DNA of 64,000 bases from an uncultured Alistipes sp. (GCA_944320665.1 CALUII010000002.1:1-64000); one strand, 5' to 3'. Shown: positions 27,001-35,784, numbered from the stretch's first letter. The notes: generated from the sequence alone by a model not told the origin. A program made the numbers and translations.

Positions 27001-27142
27001 TGACGCTGATCATCGGGATCTCGATCTCGGGATACTGGTCCACCGAGAGTTTCGACAGCGAGAAGAGTCCGAAGACCATCACTCCGACGAAGATCAGAAT
27101 CGTGGAGATGGGTTTGCGTACCGCTCGTTCGTAGATTTTCAT
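24023..27142 (-). CDS. RND efflux pump, inner-membrane subunit (AcrB/MexB type)
   Basis: 1039 residues, full length for the hydrophobe/amphiphile efflux family. Twelve membrane helices are in the usual 1+5/1+5 pattern with two large periplasmic loops. The first helix starts near residue 12 and the second half restarts near residue 530. TM4 has GMVVDDAIVVLEN, the Asp-Asp pair of the proton relay. The protein would expel drugs, bile salts or metabolites from the periplasm through the TolC-like partner. It starts 34 bases after the membrane-fusion gene. The substrate is unknown. Confidence 0.95.
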   Translation of the reverse strand: MKIYERAVRKPISTILIFVGVMVFGLFSLSKLSVDQYPEIEIPMISVITMYPGANASEIETNITRLLEDNLNTVSNLKKLTSQSQDNVSLVTVEFEYGSDLNEGANEIRDVVSRVQSELPEGVDYPTIFKFSTSMMPIMMLAITADESYPALQKILDDRLVNVLNRVDGVGAVSVVGAPEREVQVNVDPKKLEAYNLTVEQLGQIIAAENVNIPSGTIDIGNNTFNVKADGEFQLSDELRKVVVSNAGGRTVMLSDVAEIRDTLEKSTMDERVNGRLGVRVMIQKQSGANTVNIVRDIQERLPEIQKTLPRDVHMELIFEGSEEITDAIGSLSETVLYAFVFVVLVVMIFLGRWRATLIICMTIPVSLICSFIYLYATGSTLNIISLSSLSIAIGMVVDDAIVVLENITTHIERGSSPKEASIYATNEVWLSVIATTLVVVAVFLPLTMIPGMAGILFRELGWIVSIVVCVSTTAAITLTPMMSAFLLKKEGGIHTYKGIGIVYKPIDRALAALDSAYARSLAWCVGHRRITFFSMMGLFLVSLVLLGQVPTEFFPPSDNSRITAVVKLEQNLSVQYTARIARQIDSIIYDRFPEIVLVSASAGANSSDDAFAAMQTTGSHIINYNMRLSDVEGRERSIYLISDLLREELDRIPEVREYTITPGGEMGNMSGSSTVDIKVFGYDTDLTNRVAHELMDRMKAIPGTRDVQLSRDELRPEYNVVFDRDRLSYYGLNSATASQAVRNRIDGLVASKYREDGDEYDIVVRYAEPFRKSVDDIENIRLYNAQGRPVKLSEVGAVVEEFAAPMIERENRQRVITVESSLGAGVALGDVVAEAQRIIDEYPVPDGIALEVGGTVEDQGDAFSDLLTLFGLIVVLVYIVMATQFESLKFPFIIMFTIPFAFTGVFLALWITSTPLSLIALIGAIMLVGIVTKNGIVMVDYMNLLIERGSSVSDAVIDGGKSRLRPVLMTSFTTILGMVPLAIGTGAGSETWQPMGIAVIGGLTFSTILTLFIVPVLYSILVGRAQRKADRRLAQARE

Positions 27143-27176
27143 AGGCTCATGTCTCCGTTAAGGGAAAGGTTCGTTG

Positions 27177-28190
27177 CTATTCGTGCAGCACCTCCACGCG
27201 TGCGCCGTCCGCCAGTTTCGAGAGGGCCGTGATGGCCACCTGCTCGCCAGCCGCCACACCCGAGAGAATATCGACCCGGTCGCCGACCTGCCGTCCGACC
27301 TCGACCGAGCGACGCTCGGCCACGCTGTCGCCACGCACCACGTAGAGGTAGCGTTCGGCCGATCCGACCTGCTTCTGCACGGCCACATCGGGCACCAGCA
27401 CCCCCTGCCGCGTACCCATGTCGAAGATCGTCCGGGCGTACATTCCCGGACGCAACGTATTGCGGTCATTGGGCACGCGTACCTCCACGCGGAAGGTCCG
27501 CGTCGCTGCATCGAGTGCCGGATAGATCAGCGACACCGTCCCTTCGAACTCCGCATCCGGGAAAATGTCGACCTCCAGCTTCACGGTCATCCCCACCTTC
27601 ACACGCGGGAAAAACTGCTCCGAGATATTGACCATCACCTTCAGCGGATTGATCTGCATCACGTGCAGCACGGGCTGTCCCGTGAGCAGGTCGCCCGCCT
27701 CGGCATTGCGTGCCGTGACGACACCCGAAATCGGCGAACGGAACTCGATGTTGCGATGGAGGTTGTCGACAATCTCACGCTGTACGTCCAGTTGCGCCCG
27801 CGCCTGGTCGATCTGCTGGGCCGAGATGCCCCCTGCCTCGTAGACGGGCAACAGGCGGTTGTAGTCGTTCTCGACGGTACGCAACTGCACGAGTTGCTGG
27901 TTGTATTGCGTCGGATCGAGCGTCACCAGCACGTCGCCTTCACGGACCTCGTCACCCACATCGGCCCAAATTCGGGCAATGTGCACGCCCGACGCCGCCG
28001 GCGTAATATCATTTTCGCGATAGGGTTCAATCTCCGAGGTGAAAACCTCCGAAAGTACCACCTCGGCGGCCGTCGCCTCGGCCGTGCGCGTCAACACGCG
28101 CGGCTCCTCGGCGGTCGTTTCACTCGTCTTGCGGGAGCCGCAGCCGACCAGAAGTCCGGCCACGCCCAACAGCAGCATTACTCTCTTCAT
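27177..28190 (-). CDS. RND efflux membrane-fusion (periplasmic adaptor) lipoprotein
   Basis: 337 residues from MKRVMLLLG; the signal ends LLVGC with Cys17. Two half-lipoyl motifs flank a short coiled hairpin: GVHIARIWADVGDEVREGDVLV, and later PISGVVTARNAEAGDLL. A barrel domain (TVKLEVDIFPDAEFEGTVS) and membrane-proximal domain follow. It links the RND pump to the outer-membrane channel. It starts 54 bases after the TolC-like gene. Confidence 0.93.
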   Translation of the reverse strand: MKRVMLLLGVAGLLVGCGSRKTSETTAEEPRVLTRTAEATAAEVVLSEVFTSEIEPYRENDITPAASGVHIARIWADVGDEVREGDVLVTLDPTQYNQQLVQLRTVENDYNRLLPVYEAGGISAQQIDQARAQLDVQREIVDNLHRNIEFRSPISGVVTARNAEAGDLLTGQPVLHVMQINPLKVMVNISEQFFPRVKVGMTVKLEVDIFPDAEFEGTVSLIYPALDAATRTFRVEVRVPNDRNTLRPGMYARTIFDMGTRQGVLVPDVAVQKQVGSAERYLYVVRGDSVAERRSVEVGRQVGDRVDILSGVAAGEQVAITALSKLADGARVEVLHE

Positions 28191-28244
28191 GTGCGTTATA
28201 GTCTCTGTTTCATTCGTTTTATCATCCAAATCCGGAGTCTTTCG

Positions 28245-29606
28245 CTACTCCTCGCGTCCGACGATCCGATCGTACTCCGCACGGGCCGTCAGATAGTCGT
28301 AAATCGCCTGCGAATAGTTCAACTGCGCCTGCACCATATTAAGTTGCGAGGTGTTGAGTTCGAGGATCGTGCCGGCACCGGCCCGATAACGCGTATCGGA
28401 GATGCGGTAAGCCTTCTCGGCCTGAGCCACGGTCTGCTCCTGGGCAAACATCGTCTCCCGAGCTGTCTCGAGGTCGTTGAGCGCCGAGCGCACCTGCACG
28501 TCGAGTTGCTGGGCCGTATAGGAGCGCTGCAAATCAATCTGCTCGATCTGGTTGCGGATCTGCCGCGCCCGATTGACGCGGGTCAGTCCGGCAAACAGAG
28601 GCACCGAAACCTGCACACCGGCCGACACCGGGTGCTGCCACCAGAACGAACTGCTTCCTCCGGCAGCAGCCGGACTGCCCATCTGCCCGAAAGAGCCGAG
28701 TTGCGACATATCGAGGTCGTTACCCGTGATCACCGCATTGAAGAAAGCGGCCACGGTCGGCCAACGTGACGCATTCGACACCTTGAGTTGGTGATGGAGC
28801 AGCTCACGCTGCAGATCGAGCGATCGCAGATCGGAGTTCTCCGCAAGGTCGGTCGTGAGACCGTCGGTACCCGACAGGACCTCGTCGCGCAGATCGTCCA
28901 GCGACCCCACGACCTCGACCTCCACCTCCTCGGGAATCGAGAGATACATTTTCAACAGCAACTTGGCCACGTCGATCGAATTGCGCGTCTGCAGGATCGT
29001 CGGCTTCAGATTGCTCAACTGCACCTGGGCCGAGAGCAGATCATACTCCGAACTGAGCCCGTTGCGGTACTGCACCTCCGTATCATCGACCGTACGTTGG
29101 AGATTTGCCTCCGACTGCTGCAAAACATCAAGCGACTCCTCGGCCAGCAGGATATTATAGAAGGCCTTCTTCACGTCGGCCACCAGCGTAATGCGTGAGC
29201 CACGCGCCGTCTCGACCGCAGCTTCGAGCTGTGTACGGTTCATCTTCAGCGTCCGGAAGACAGTCGGCGCAAAGAGCGCCCACGTGGCATCGGCCTGTGC
29301 CGCCAACGTATTGTCGGCACCGAACGAAAGGCCCTTGGCCATCTCCTGCTTGACGATCGAGCGGGTATATGACCCGCTTACCGAGAGCTGCGGAATCCAG
29401 CTGCCCCAGGTCTCACGGCGCACGTAATCGTAACGCTGCACCTCGAGATCGGCCATGCGGATCGTCGGATTTTCGCTCAGCGCCAACTCCAGCGCCTCGT
29501 CCAATGTCAGGCGCATCTGCGCTTCGGCACGACATGGGGCCATCACCGCACCAAGCAGAAACAGCAACACGATCGACAGCCGTGCTTTTGTCATCGTAGT
29601 ATTCAT
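28245..29606 (-). CDS. TolC-family outer-membrane efflux channel
   Basis: About 453 residues from ATG at 29606; an ATG at 29594 is an alternative. The signal peptide ends near RAEAQ. Two OEP repeats of long helices and short strands are visible: LTLDEALELALSENPTIRMADLEV early, and VSAGVQVSVPLFAGLTRVNRARQIRN in the second half. No lipobox is seen. The order TetR, channel, adaptor, pump, small protein on one strand with short gaps indicates a single operon. Confidence 0.92.
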   Translation of the reverse strand: MNTTMTKARLSIVLLFLLGAVMAPCRAEAQMRLTLDEALELALSENPTIRMADLEVQRYDYVRRETWGSWIPQLSVSGSYTRSIVKQEMAKGLSFGADNTLAAQADATWALFAPTVFRTLKMNRTQLEAAVETARGSRITLVADVKKAFYNILLAEESLDVLQQSEANLQRTVDDTEVQYRNGLSSEYDLLSAQVQLSNLKPTILQTRNSIDVAKLLLKMYLSIPEEVEVEVVGSLDDLRDEVLSGTDGLTTDLAENSDLRSLDLQRELLHHQLKVSNASRWPTVAAFFNAVITGNDLDMSQLGSFGQMGSPAAAGGSSSFWWQHPVSAGVQVSVPLFAGLTRVNRARQIRNQIEQIDLQRSYTAQQLDVQVRSALNDLETARETMFAQEQTVAQAEKAYRISDTRYRAGAGTILELNTSQLNMVQAQLNYSQAIYDYLTARAEYDRIVGREE

Positions 29607-29625
29607 CATCACCATACGGGTTGTA

Positions 29626-30258
29626 TCACTCCTCACCGGAGGGGGTAAAAATGGCATGCGCCACGAGGTATTCGTCAATCATTGCCACCCCCCGGGGTGT
29701 GGCAATGCCCCGGAAAAAGGTGGCCATAATCTGCAGAAAAGCCTCCCGCTCGGTCATCCCGCGCGGAGGCGTCAACTCTCGCAGGAAGATCAATGCCGCA
29801 GCCGTATGATAGAGCAACGACATGGCCAGTTCGATATTGATCCCTTTGATGAAGAATCCGTCGGCCACTCCTTTCTCCAGATATTCGTGCAGCCCCTTGC
29901 GGTTGCGTTCGTCCCGTTCGCGGAACAGACGCGTGAAGATTGCCGGGTAGAACTTCCGCAAATTGGCCATCAAACGGCTCACCGTCTCCGATTCGTTCAT
30001 CACGTCGTTCAGGATGATGAAAATTGCCTCCAACATGTTGTCGGCTCCGGCCGCCAGTTCGGCCTGCCGTTCGGCCCGCTTGTCAAAATAGCAATTCATG
30101 GCCAGCCACAGCAGCCCCTCCTTGTCGCCGAAGAGCTCATATAGCGTACGCTTCGACACACCGAGTTTCGCCGCAATGTCATCCATGCGGACCGACTTGA
30201 TTCCCTGCTCCACGAACAACTTCATGGATTCGTATACGATGCGATCTTTCTGAATCAT
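29626..30258 (-). CDS. TetR-family repressor of the efflux operon
   Basis: 210 residues. The N-terminal helix-turn-helix is clear (VRMDDIAAKLGVSKRTLYELF, in part), with the family's KEGLL after it. The remainder is a helical ligand-binding domain without recognisable specificity. It is the first gene of the unit and lies 19 bases before the TolC-like gene, so it would be repressed together with the pump genes. The inverted repeat at 30492-30525 sits between the predicted -33 and -7 boxes and is the best candidate operator. Confidence 0.9.
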   Translation of the reverse strand: MIQKDRIVYESMKLFVEQGIKSVRMDDIAAKLGVSKRTLYELFGDKEGLLWLAMNCYFDKRAERQAELAAGADNMLEAIFIILNDVMNESETVSRLMANLRKFYPAIFTRLFRERDERNRKGLHEYLEKGVADGFFIKGINIELAMSLLYHTAAALIFLRELTPPRGMTEREAFLQIMATFFRGIATPRGVAMIDEYLVAHAIFTPSGEE

Positions 30259-30479
30259 ACACTCAATCGTCTTTTGCGATTATTCGACACACGCGATGCC
30301 TTGTTTCGGTCTGCCATCCGAAAAGCCAGGCTGCATCCGCACGATCAATCCATCCGCCTGCAGCCTTACGAAAGCTCCTCAATGCCCGAGGTATTTTTTC
30401 GTACAATGAGCTGACCGACAATACGGTACTCTTCGCACGCCCAAACACCTCGGCCCGGCAAGAAATTTTCTTCCCTCAA
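30259..30479 (-). other. Long leader of the efflux operon
   Basis: About 215 bases lie between the predicted promoter and the TetR start. A GTG-started frame of 61 codons (30263-30448) fills most of it and stops four bases before the TetR ATG. It is Arg-rich and matches nothing I know, so I list it only as a possible leader peptide. Confidence 0.25.
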
Positions 30480-30511
30480 CAAATATAAGAAAAAACCATG
30501 AAACACAAAAA
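30480..30511 (-). promoter_or_regulatory. Predicted promoter of the efflux operon
   Basis: On the minus strand TATATTTG (30480-30487) is the -7 box, and TTTTTG (30506-30511) is a -33 element with an 18-base spacer. Confidence 0.6.
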
Positions 30512-30525
30512 GTTTTCATGGTTTT
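30492..30525. promoter_or_regulatory. Candidate TetR operator
   Basis: Perfect 12-base inverted repeat: AAAACCATGAAA (30492-30503) and TTTCATGGTTTT (30514-30525), 10 bases apart. It covers the promoter spacer and -33 box, where a bound dimer would block polymerase. The same sequence could form an RNA hairpin if transcribed. Confidence 0.5.
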
Positions 30526-30584
30526 ATTCCGCAATTTCATTCGCCTGCCCTTCCGCCTGGCGAGCATCGCACCTGTGTGCAATA

Positions 30585-30620
30585 AAGAAAAGCGGCACTC
30601 CCGGAATTGGGGAGCACCGC
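30585..30620 (-). terminator. Terminator of the POT transporter gene
   Basis: Eleven-base stem with two imperfect pairs (30592-30602 with 30610-30620), followed on the minus strand by TTTTCTTT. Confidence 0.65.
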
Positions 30621-30654
30621 CATCTAAAAAATTCTTGACTTCAACAAGTCGGCA

Positions 30655-32331
30655 TCACGCGTTGTTGGTCGCAGCCTCAAGCTTCTTCATGATCGAGAAG
30701 ATGAAGAGTGCCGAGATGAGGCAGAGCACAATCAGAATACCCCACAGCACCCACAACGGAAGACCGCCCCAGAGCATACCGATAATCGAAACAAGGTAGT
30801 TACCCACGGCCGTAGCACCGAACCACAGACCCATCATCAAACCCTTGTACCTCGGGGGAGCCACCTTCGATACGAACGAGATACCCATCGGCGAGAGGAA
30901 GAGCTCGGCGAATGTCAGTACGAGGTAGGTGCTGATCAGCAGGTTCGGCGTCACACGATAGTCACCCGTAGCTGTAGCCAGATCGTTCGGAATAGGCAGA
31001 CCGATCGAGCCCAAAGCCATGATGAGGAAGCCGATGGCGGCGATGAACATACCGATACCGATCTTACGCGGTGCCGAGGGCTCCTTGCCACGCTTGGCCA
31101 GGGCTCCGAAGACGGCCATCGAGACTGGCGTCAGAGCTACTACGAAGAAGGGGTTGAACTGCTGGAACTTCTGGGGCAGGATCTCGACCGAAGCGTTGCC
31201 CATGGATTGATACTTCCATACGAGCAGGGCGATCGACGCGAGGGTTACGATACCCGAAATCCACTTGCCGCGGCGCGAATCCGACTGGAACGTCGAGAAG
31301 AGTGCATAGACCGCAATGACGATGAGCACCAGGTTGAAGACGTCGAAACCGATACGCGTCAGGCCCGTAGCCTCGGCAGCCGTGTAGTCACGTGCGAAGA
31401 ACGTAAGCGTCAGACCATTCTGGTGGAAGGCCATCCAGAAGAAGATGACCACGGCAAAGACGAGCATCAGAGCCGTCACACGCGACTTGGTCTGTGCCGG
31501 AGTCAGCTCGACCTGAGCCGTATGGCCGGCAGCAGCCTCCTGTTTGGCATTCACGTCGGCGTGCTTGAAGGTGCGGCGACCTGCGAAATAGATCAGCACC
31601 GAAACCACCAGCGACACGCAGGCCAGGGCAAAACCCCAATGATACGAACCCGAAAGGCTGTCGATGTATTTGTTTGCAAAATCCGTAAGATTCTCAGTCC
31701 ACTGAGCGCCCTGAGCGGCAGCCAGATCGGTAAACTTGGTCAGGGCATCGCCCGAAAGCGTACCGTCGAGGTACTGGTGAGCCAAAGCCGGGATGTCGCC
31801 GTTGTAGGAGAAACCGTCACGAGCCATGTACCACTTCGTAATCTTCTCGGCAGCCGTCGGAGCGAAGAGGGCACCGATGTTAATGGCCATGTAGAAGATC
31901 GAGAAGGCCGTATCGCGTTTGGCCGAATACTTCGGGTCGTCGTAGAGGTTTCCGACCATCACCTGCAGGTTGCCCTTGAAGAGACCCGTACCCAATGCGA
32001 TCAGTACCAGTGCACCGACCATGGCAGCCACACCGGCAGCGTTGCCGCCCACGGGAATAGCCAGGCACATGTAACCGATGAACATCACGGCAATACCCGT
32101 GGTAACCATCTTTCCATAACCGAACTTGTCGGCCAGGTAACCACCCAGAATGGGGAGGAAGTAGACCAGCGCGAGGAATCCGGCAAAGATGTTGGATGTA
32201 ACCGCCGCGGAGAAACCGAACTTCGCCTGCAGGAACAAGGTGAAGATCGCCAGCATGGTGTAGTACCCGAAACGCTCACCGGTATTGGATAGCGCCAGGA
32301 AGTACAGACCTTTAGGTTGTCCTTTGAACAT
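30655..32331 (-). CDS. POT-family proton-coupled peptide transporter
   Basis: 558 residues of the major facilitator superfamily. The POT signature NTGERFGYYTMLAIFTLFL is at the N-terminus (ExxER motif), and LGTGLFKGNLQVMVG and FSIFYMAINIGALFAP follow in the first half. About 14 helices are expected. It imports di- and tripeptides with protons; the long loop after the sixth helix (about 170-230) is usual in Bacteroidetes members. It has its own promoter and terminator. Confidence 0.92.
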   Translation of the reverse strand: MFKGQPKGLYFLALSNTGERFGYYTMLAIFTLFLQAKFGFSAAVTSNIFAGFLALVYFLPILGGYLADKFGYGKMVTTGIAVMFIGYMCLAIPVGGNAAGVAAMVGALVLIALGTGLFKGNLQVMVGNLYDDPKYSAKRDTAFSIFYMAINIGALFAPTAAEKITKWYMARDGFSYNGDIPALAHQYLDGTLSGDALTKFTDLAAAQGAQWTENLTDFANKYIDSLSGSYHWGFALACVSLVVSVLIYFAGRRTFKHADVNAKQEAAAGHTAQVELTPAQTKSRVTALMLVFAVVIFFWMAFHQNGLTLTFFARDYTAAEATGLTRIGFDVFNLVLIVIAVYALFSTFQSDSRRGKWISGIVTLASIALLVWKYQSMGNASVEILPQKFQQFNPFFVVALTPVSMAVFGALAKRGKEPSAPRKIGIGMFIAAIGFLIMALGSIGLPIPNDLATATGDYRVTPNLLISTYLVLTFAELFLSPMGISFVSKVAPPRYKGLMMGLWFGATAVGNYLVSIIGMLWGGLPLWVLWGILIVLCLISALFIFSIMKKLEAATNNA

Positions 32332-32422
32332 AGATTTGAGTAGTTTTTTTGAGTTATTTGGTTAATTAAATTCTAATGAATTTCACGAGTCCAGCAAGGT
32401 CGTTGCCTTCGCTACGAACGGA

Positions 32423-32430
32423 CAAATATA
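32423..32430 (-). promoter_or_regulatory. Predicted -7 box for the POT transporter
   Basis: The minus strand reads TATATTTG, 91 bases before the start codon. The rest of 32332-32688 holds only this and the opposing promoter. Confidence 0.6.
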
Positions 32431-32638
32431 ATAAAATTTTTTGTATTTCAGAACATTCCCATACATTTCTTCAAATTCCCAGTCCTCACTTTTTTTGCGC
32501 CAGCCACCCGCCAGCCACACACACGCAAGACAATGTAATACAATGCGTTATACTCCACACGCGCCCCATTCGGAAACATCTGCTTCGAAACTGGAGCATT
32601 CTGATGATGAGATTCCGCGCGCAATACGATTATTTTCG

Positions 32639-32646
32639 TATATTTG
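32639..32646 (+). promoter_or_regulatory. Predicted -7 box for the 113-residue lipoprotein
   Basis: TATATTTG, 42 bases before the ATG. Confidence 0.6.
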
Positions 32647-32688
32647 TAGAAAGAACCCTATTTTATTCACTTATTCACAAACAACCCT

Positions 32689-33030
32689 ATGCAACTCATA
32701 CGACTTCTGCGTTACTCGGGCGTACTCCTGATTTCGGGACTGTTACTCAGCTCCTGTGCCGTACGGACCCCGAAACACAGACCCACACCACCGCCTCCCG
32801 CCATGCATCATCCGCAACCTGCTCCCCACCCGGGCGATCGTCCGCATCCCGACCGGAAGCCCGACCTGCCTCCTCCGGGTCATGGGCCCAAGGAGCACCC
32901 CAAGACCAAAAAGGAGAAAAAAGAGGAGCGCAAACTTCGCAAGGAGGCCCGCCGCAAGCAACCCCCTCGTCCCGAGGCCGGACACCCCGGAGCCCCCGTC
33001 CCGCCCCCGGCACGGAGCGACAAAGCGTGA
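32689..33030 (+). CDS. Pro/His/Lys-rich small lipoprotein
   Basis: 113 residues. The signal peptide ends LLLSSC, so Cys23 would be lipidated. The mature chain is entirely low complexity: first Pro/His-rich (RPTPPPPAMHHPQPAPHP), then highly basic (KTKKEKKEERKLRKEARRK), then Pro-rich again. No fold is expected. Such tails can bind cell wall, lipopolysaccharide or metal through histidines, but this is inference. glgB follows 125 bases downstream. Confidence 0.7.
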   Translation: MQLIRLLRYSGVLLISGLLLSSCAVRTPKHRPTPPPPAMHHPQPAPHPGDRPHPDRKPDLPPPGHGPKEHPKTKKEKKEERKLRKEARRKQPPRPEAGHPGAPVPPPARSDKA

Positions 33031-33155
33031 CTCGGATGCGCGCAGGCTGTGCCCGCTCCAAGCGACACAGCCCTTTCCGGCTGCAATCATCGCCTTCTCC
33101 ATCCAGGTTCCATTACCCAAACGTTACGTAATTTCTTACACAAGACCTACCGACC

Positions 33156-35198
33156 ATGGGAAATACCTCACAAAGATTGCCAATCGTCGCACGCGACGAA
33201 TGGTTGCGTCCGGTCGAAGAGGAGCTCAACCGACGCTATGCCCGATACACGGATCGTTTGGCAGCTATTCGGCGTGCCGCCGGTTCGTTGGTTGACTATG
33301 CCAACGGCCACCACTATTTCGGCTGGCAACGCGACGAGGATCTGGCCGGATGGTGGTTCCGCGAATGGCTGCCCGGCGCACAGGATGTCTATCTTTTCGG
33401 GGATTTCAACGGCTGGCAGCGTACCCAGCTGCGCCTCGACCGCAACAACGACGGCGTTTGGAGTATCTTCCTGCCCGACGCACTCTACGCCGAAAGATTG
33501 ACCCACGGCTCGCTCTACAAAATCCATGTCCACGGAGACAACGGCTGGCACGACCGCATCCCGGCCTATGCTACGCGTGTGGTACAGGACCAACACACGA
33601 AGGATTTCACGGCGCAGTTCTGGCAGCCGGATACCCCCTTCGACTGGGGCGACGATGCAGCGTTCCGCCCCTCGGAACAAGAACCGCTGCTCATCTACGA
33701 AGCCCACGTCGGCATGGCCCAGGAGCGCGAAGGGGTCGGCACCTACCGCGAATTCACCGAAAAGATTCTGCCCGTCATCCACCGCGACGGCTACAACGCC
33801 GTGCAGCTTATGGCCGTGGCCGAACATCCCTACTACGGGTCATTCGGCTACCATGTATCGAGTTTCTTCGCCCCGTCGTCGCGCTTCGGCACACCCGAAG
33901 AGCTGAAGACCCTCGTGCGACGGGCCCACGAATTGGGGCTGGCCGTCATCATGGATCTGGTCCATGCCCACTACGTCAAGAACCTCAACGAAGGGATCAA
34001 CGCCCTCGACGGCACGGATCACCTCTATTCGAAACCGGGCGAAGCCGGCTACCAGCGCTACTGGGATTCGATGGTATTCGACTACGGCAAAGGTGAAGTG
34101 GAGCATTTTCTGCTGTCGAACGTGAAGTATTGGCTCGAAGAGTACCACTTTGACGGTTACCGCTTCGATGGAGTCACTTCGATGCTCTACCACCATCGTG
34201 GCTACACCGACTTCGATTGCCGCGACCGGTACTTCGACCAGGGCGTCGACACCGCGGCCCTCACCTACCTCACGCTGGCCAACCGACTGGTACACGACCT
34301 GCGGCCCCGCGCCGTAACCATTGCCGAAGAGGTGAGCGGCATGCCGGGCATCTGCGTGCCGATCGACGACGGCGGCATCGGATTCGACTACCGGCTCGGG
34401 ATGGCTATTCCGGACTTCTGGATCAAGGAGCTGAAAGACGTTCCGGACGAGGCGTGGGACTTGGGTGAGATGTGGCACGTAATGACCGACCGCCTGCCCG
34501 GCGTGCGAACGGTAGCCTATGCCGAATCGCACGACCAGGCGCTTGTAGGCGACAAGACGATTGCCTTCCGACTGATGGACAAGGAGATGTACGACCATAT
34601 GGACCGTGCATCGCAAAGCGTGGTGATCGACCGAGGCATGGCTCTGCACAAGATGATCCGACTGATGACAATCGCTGCGGGCGGTTCGGCCTATCTGAAT
34701 TTCATGGGTAACGAGTTCGGACATCCGGAATGGATCGACTTTCCGCGCGAAGGAAACGGCTGGAGCTATGCCCATGCGCGCCGCCAGTGGTCGCTCGCCC
34801 GAAACGGGCTGTTGCGCTACAGTTGGCTGGGAGATTTCGACCGCGCGATGCTGCACATCGTGAAACGTTGGGGGGTGCTTGACGAGGAGTACCCTTATTG
34901 TCTGCAGATGGACACACAGAACAAAACGTTGGTTTTCACACGCGGCGCCTTGCTCTTCGTCTTCAACTGGAGCCCCACGGCGTCGATTCCCGACTACGAT
35001 TTTCCGGTACGTGAGGCCGGACGCTACGTACCGGTGCTCTCGACCGACGAACGGCGATTCGGCGGCACGGAGCGTGCCGACATGAAGGCCGTACACTTCA
35101 CCCTTCCCGTGTGCGAGGCCGACGGTACGGAACGGCCTCACCTGCGCATCTACAACACCTCACGCACGGCCCAGGTCTTCCGGCGACTCAAGCGGTAA
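33156..35198 (+). CDS. glgB: 1,4-alpha-glucan branching enzyme
   Basis: 680 residues, of the GH13 type resembling eukaryotic branching enzymes. An N-terminal CBM48 (AQDVYLFGDFNGW, about 75-87) precedes the GH13 barrel. YEAHVGMAQEREGVGTYREF opens the barrel. Catalytic residues lie in DGYRFDGVTSML (nucleophile Asp), TIAEEVSGMP (acid/base Glu) and YAESHDQALVGDK (third Asp). It introduces alpha-1,6 branches in glycogen. Other glycogen genes are not adjacent. A hairpin terminator follows. Confidence 0.93.
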   Translation: MGNTSQRLPIVARDEWLRPVEEELNRRYARYTDRLAAIRRAAGSLVDYANGHHYFGWQRDEDLAGWWFREWLPGAQDVYLFGDFNGWQRTQLRLDRNNDGVWSIFLPDALYAERLTHGSLYKIHVHGDNGWHDRIPAYATRVVQDQHTKDFTAQFWQPDTPFDWGDDAAFRPSEQEPLLIYEAHVGMAQEREGVGTYREFTEKILPVIHRDGYNAVQLMAVAEHPYYGSFGYHVSSFFAPSSRFGTPEELKTLVRRAHELGLAVIMDLVHAHYVKNLNEGINALDGTDHLYSKPGEAGYQRYWDSMVFDYGKGEVEHFLLSNVKYWLEEYHFDGYRFDGVTSMLYHHRGYTDFDCRDRYFDQGVDTAALTYLTLANRLVHDLRPRAVTIAEEVSGMPGICVPIDDGGIGFDYRLGMAIPDFWIKELKDVPDEAWDLGEMWHVMTDRLPGVRTVAYAESHDQALVGDKTIAFRLMDKEMYDHMDRASQSVVIDRGMALHKMIRLMTIAAGGSAYLNFMGNEFGHPEWIDFPREGNGWSYAHARRQWSLARNGLLRYSWLGDFDRAMLHIVKRWGVLDEEYPYCLQMDTQNKTLVFTRGALLFVFNWSPTASIPDYDFPVREAGRYVPVLSTDERRFGGTERADMKAVHFTLPVCEADGTERPHLRIYNTSRTAQVFRRLKR

Positions 35199-35220
35199 GC
35201 CTAACGGCACTGACAAACTA

Positions 35221-35253
35221 GAAGGGCGCTCTTCACAAGGAAGAGCGCCCTTC
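35221..35253. terminator. Terminator between glgB and tpx
   Basis: Perfect 14-base stem (35221-35234 with 35240-35253) and a 5-base loop between convergent genes. T-tracts are short on both sides. Confidence 0.7.
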
Positions 35254-35277
35254 TCACTTTCCACAGGCCACGCCCGA

Positions 35278-35784
35278 TCAGATCAATGCCCGCGCCGCCT
35301 CCAAAGCCTTCGAGTAATCGGGCTCCGAGGTGATCTCGGGTACATACTCCACATAGCGGATGGTTCCTTCGCGATCGATAACCACCACGCCACGCGTGAG
35401 CAGCGCCAATTCACGAATCAGGAATCCGTACTTGCGACCGAAATCATGACCGTTGTAGTCCGAATAGACATAGGAGCGGTCGATACCCTCGGCAGCGCAG
35501 AAACGCTTCTGTGCAAAGGGCAGATCGGCCGACAACGAAAGCACCACCACGTCATCGCCCAGTGCTGCCGCCTCCCGGTTGAATCGCTTGGTCTGCAACG
35601 AGCATACGGGCGTATCGATCGACGGGAAAACGCTGATGATTCGCACCTTGCCATCGAACTGTTCGGACGAAACGGGCTGCAGCGCAGCATCCGTCACCGT
35701 AAACCGGGGAGCTTTCTCCCCGACGTGTGCAGGCGTCCCTTCCAACGTCACGGGATTGCCTGCAAAAGTAATCTTCTGATTCAT
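35278..35784 (-). CDS. tpx: Thiol peroxidase (atypical 2-Cys peroxiredoxin)
   Basis: 168 residues from MNQKITFAGNPVTLEG, the usual Tpx opening, so ATG 35784 is preferred to an upstream start. The peroxidatic Cys61 is in SIDTPVCSLQTKRF and the resolving Cys96 is in KRFCAAEG. It reduces hydrogen and lipid peroxides using thioredoxin. It lies in the same direction as the GH3 gene, about 115 bases away, but is separated by a strong hairpin, so it is probably independent. Confidence 0.95.
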   Translation of the reverse strand: MNQKITFAGNPVTLEGTPAHVGEKAPRFTVTDAALQPVSSEQFDGKVRIISVFPSIDTPVCSLQTKRFNREAAALGDDVVVLSLSADLPFAQKRFCAAEGIDRSYVYSDYNGHDFGRKYGFLIRELALLTRGVVVIDREGTIRYVEYVPEITSEPDYSKALEAARALI

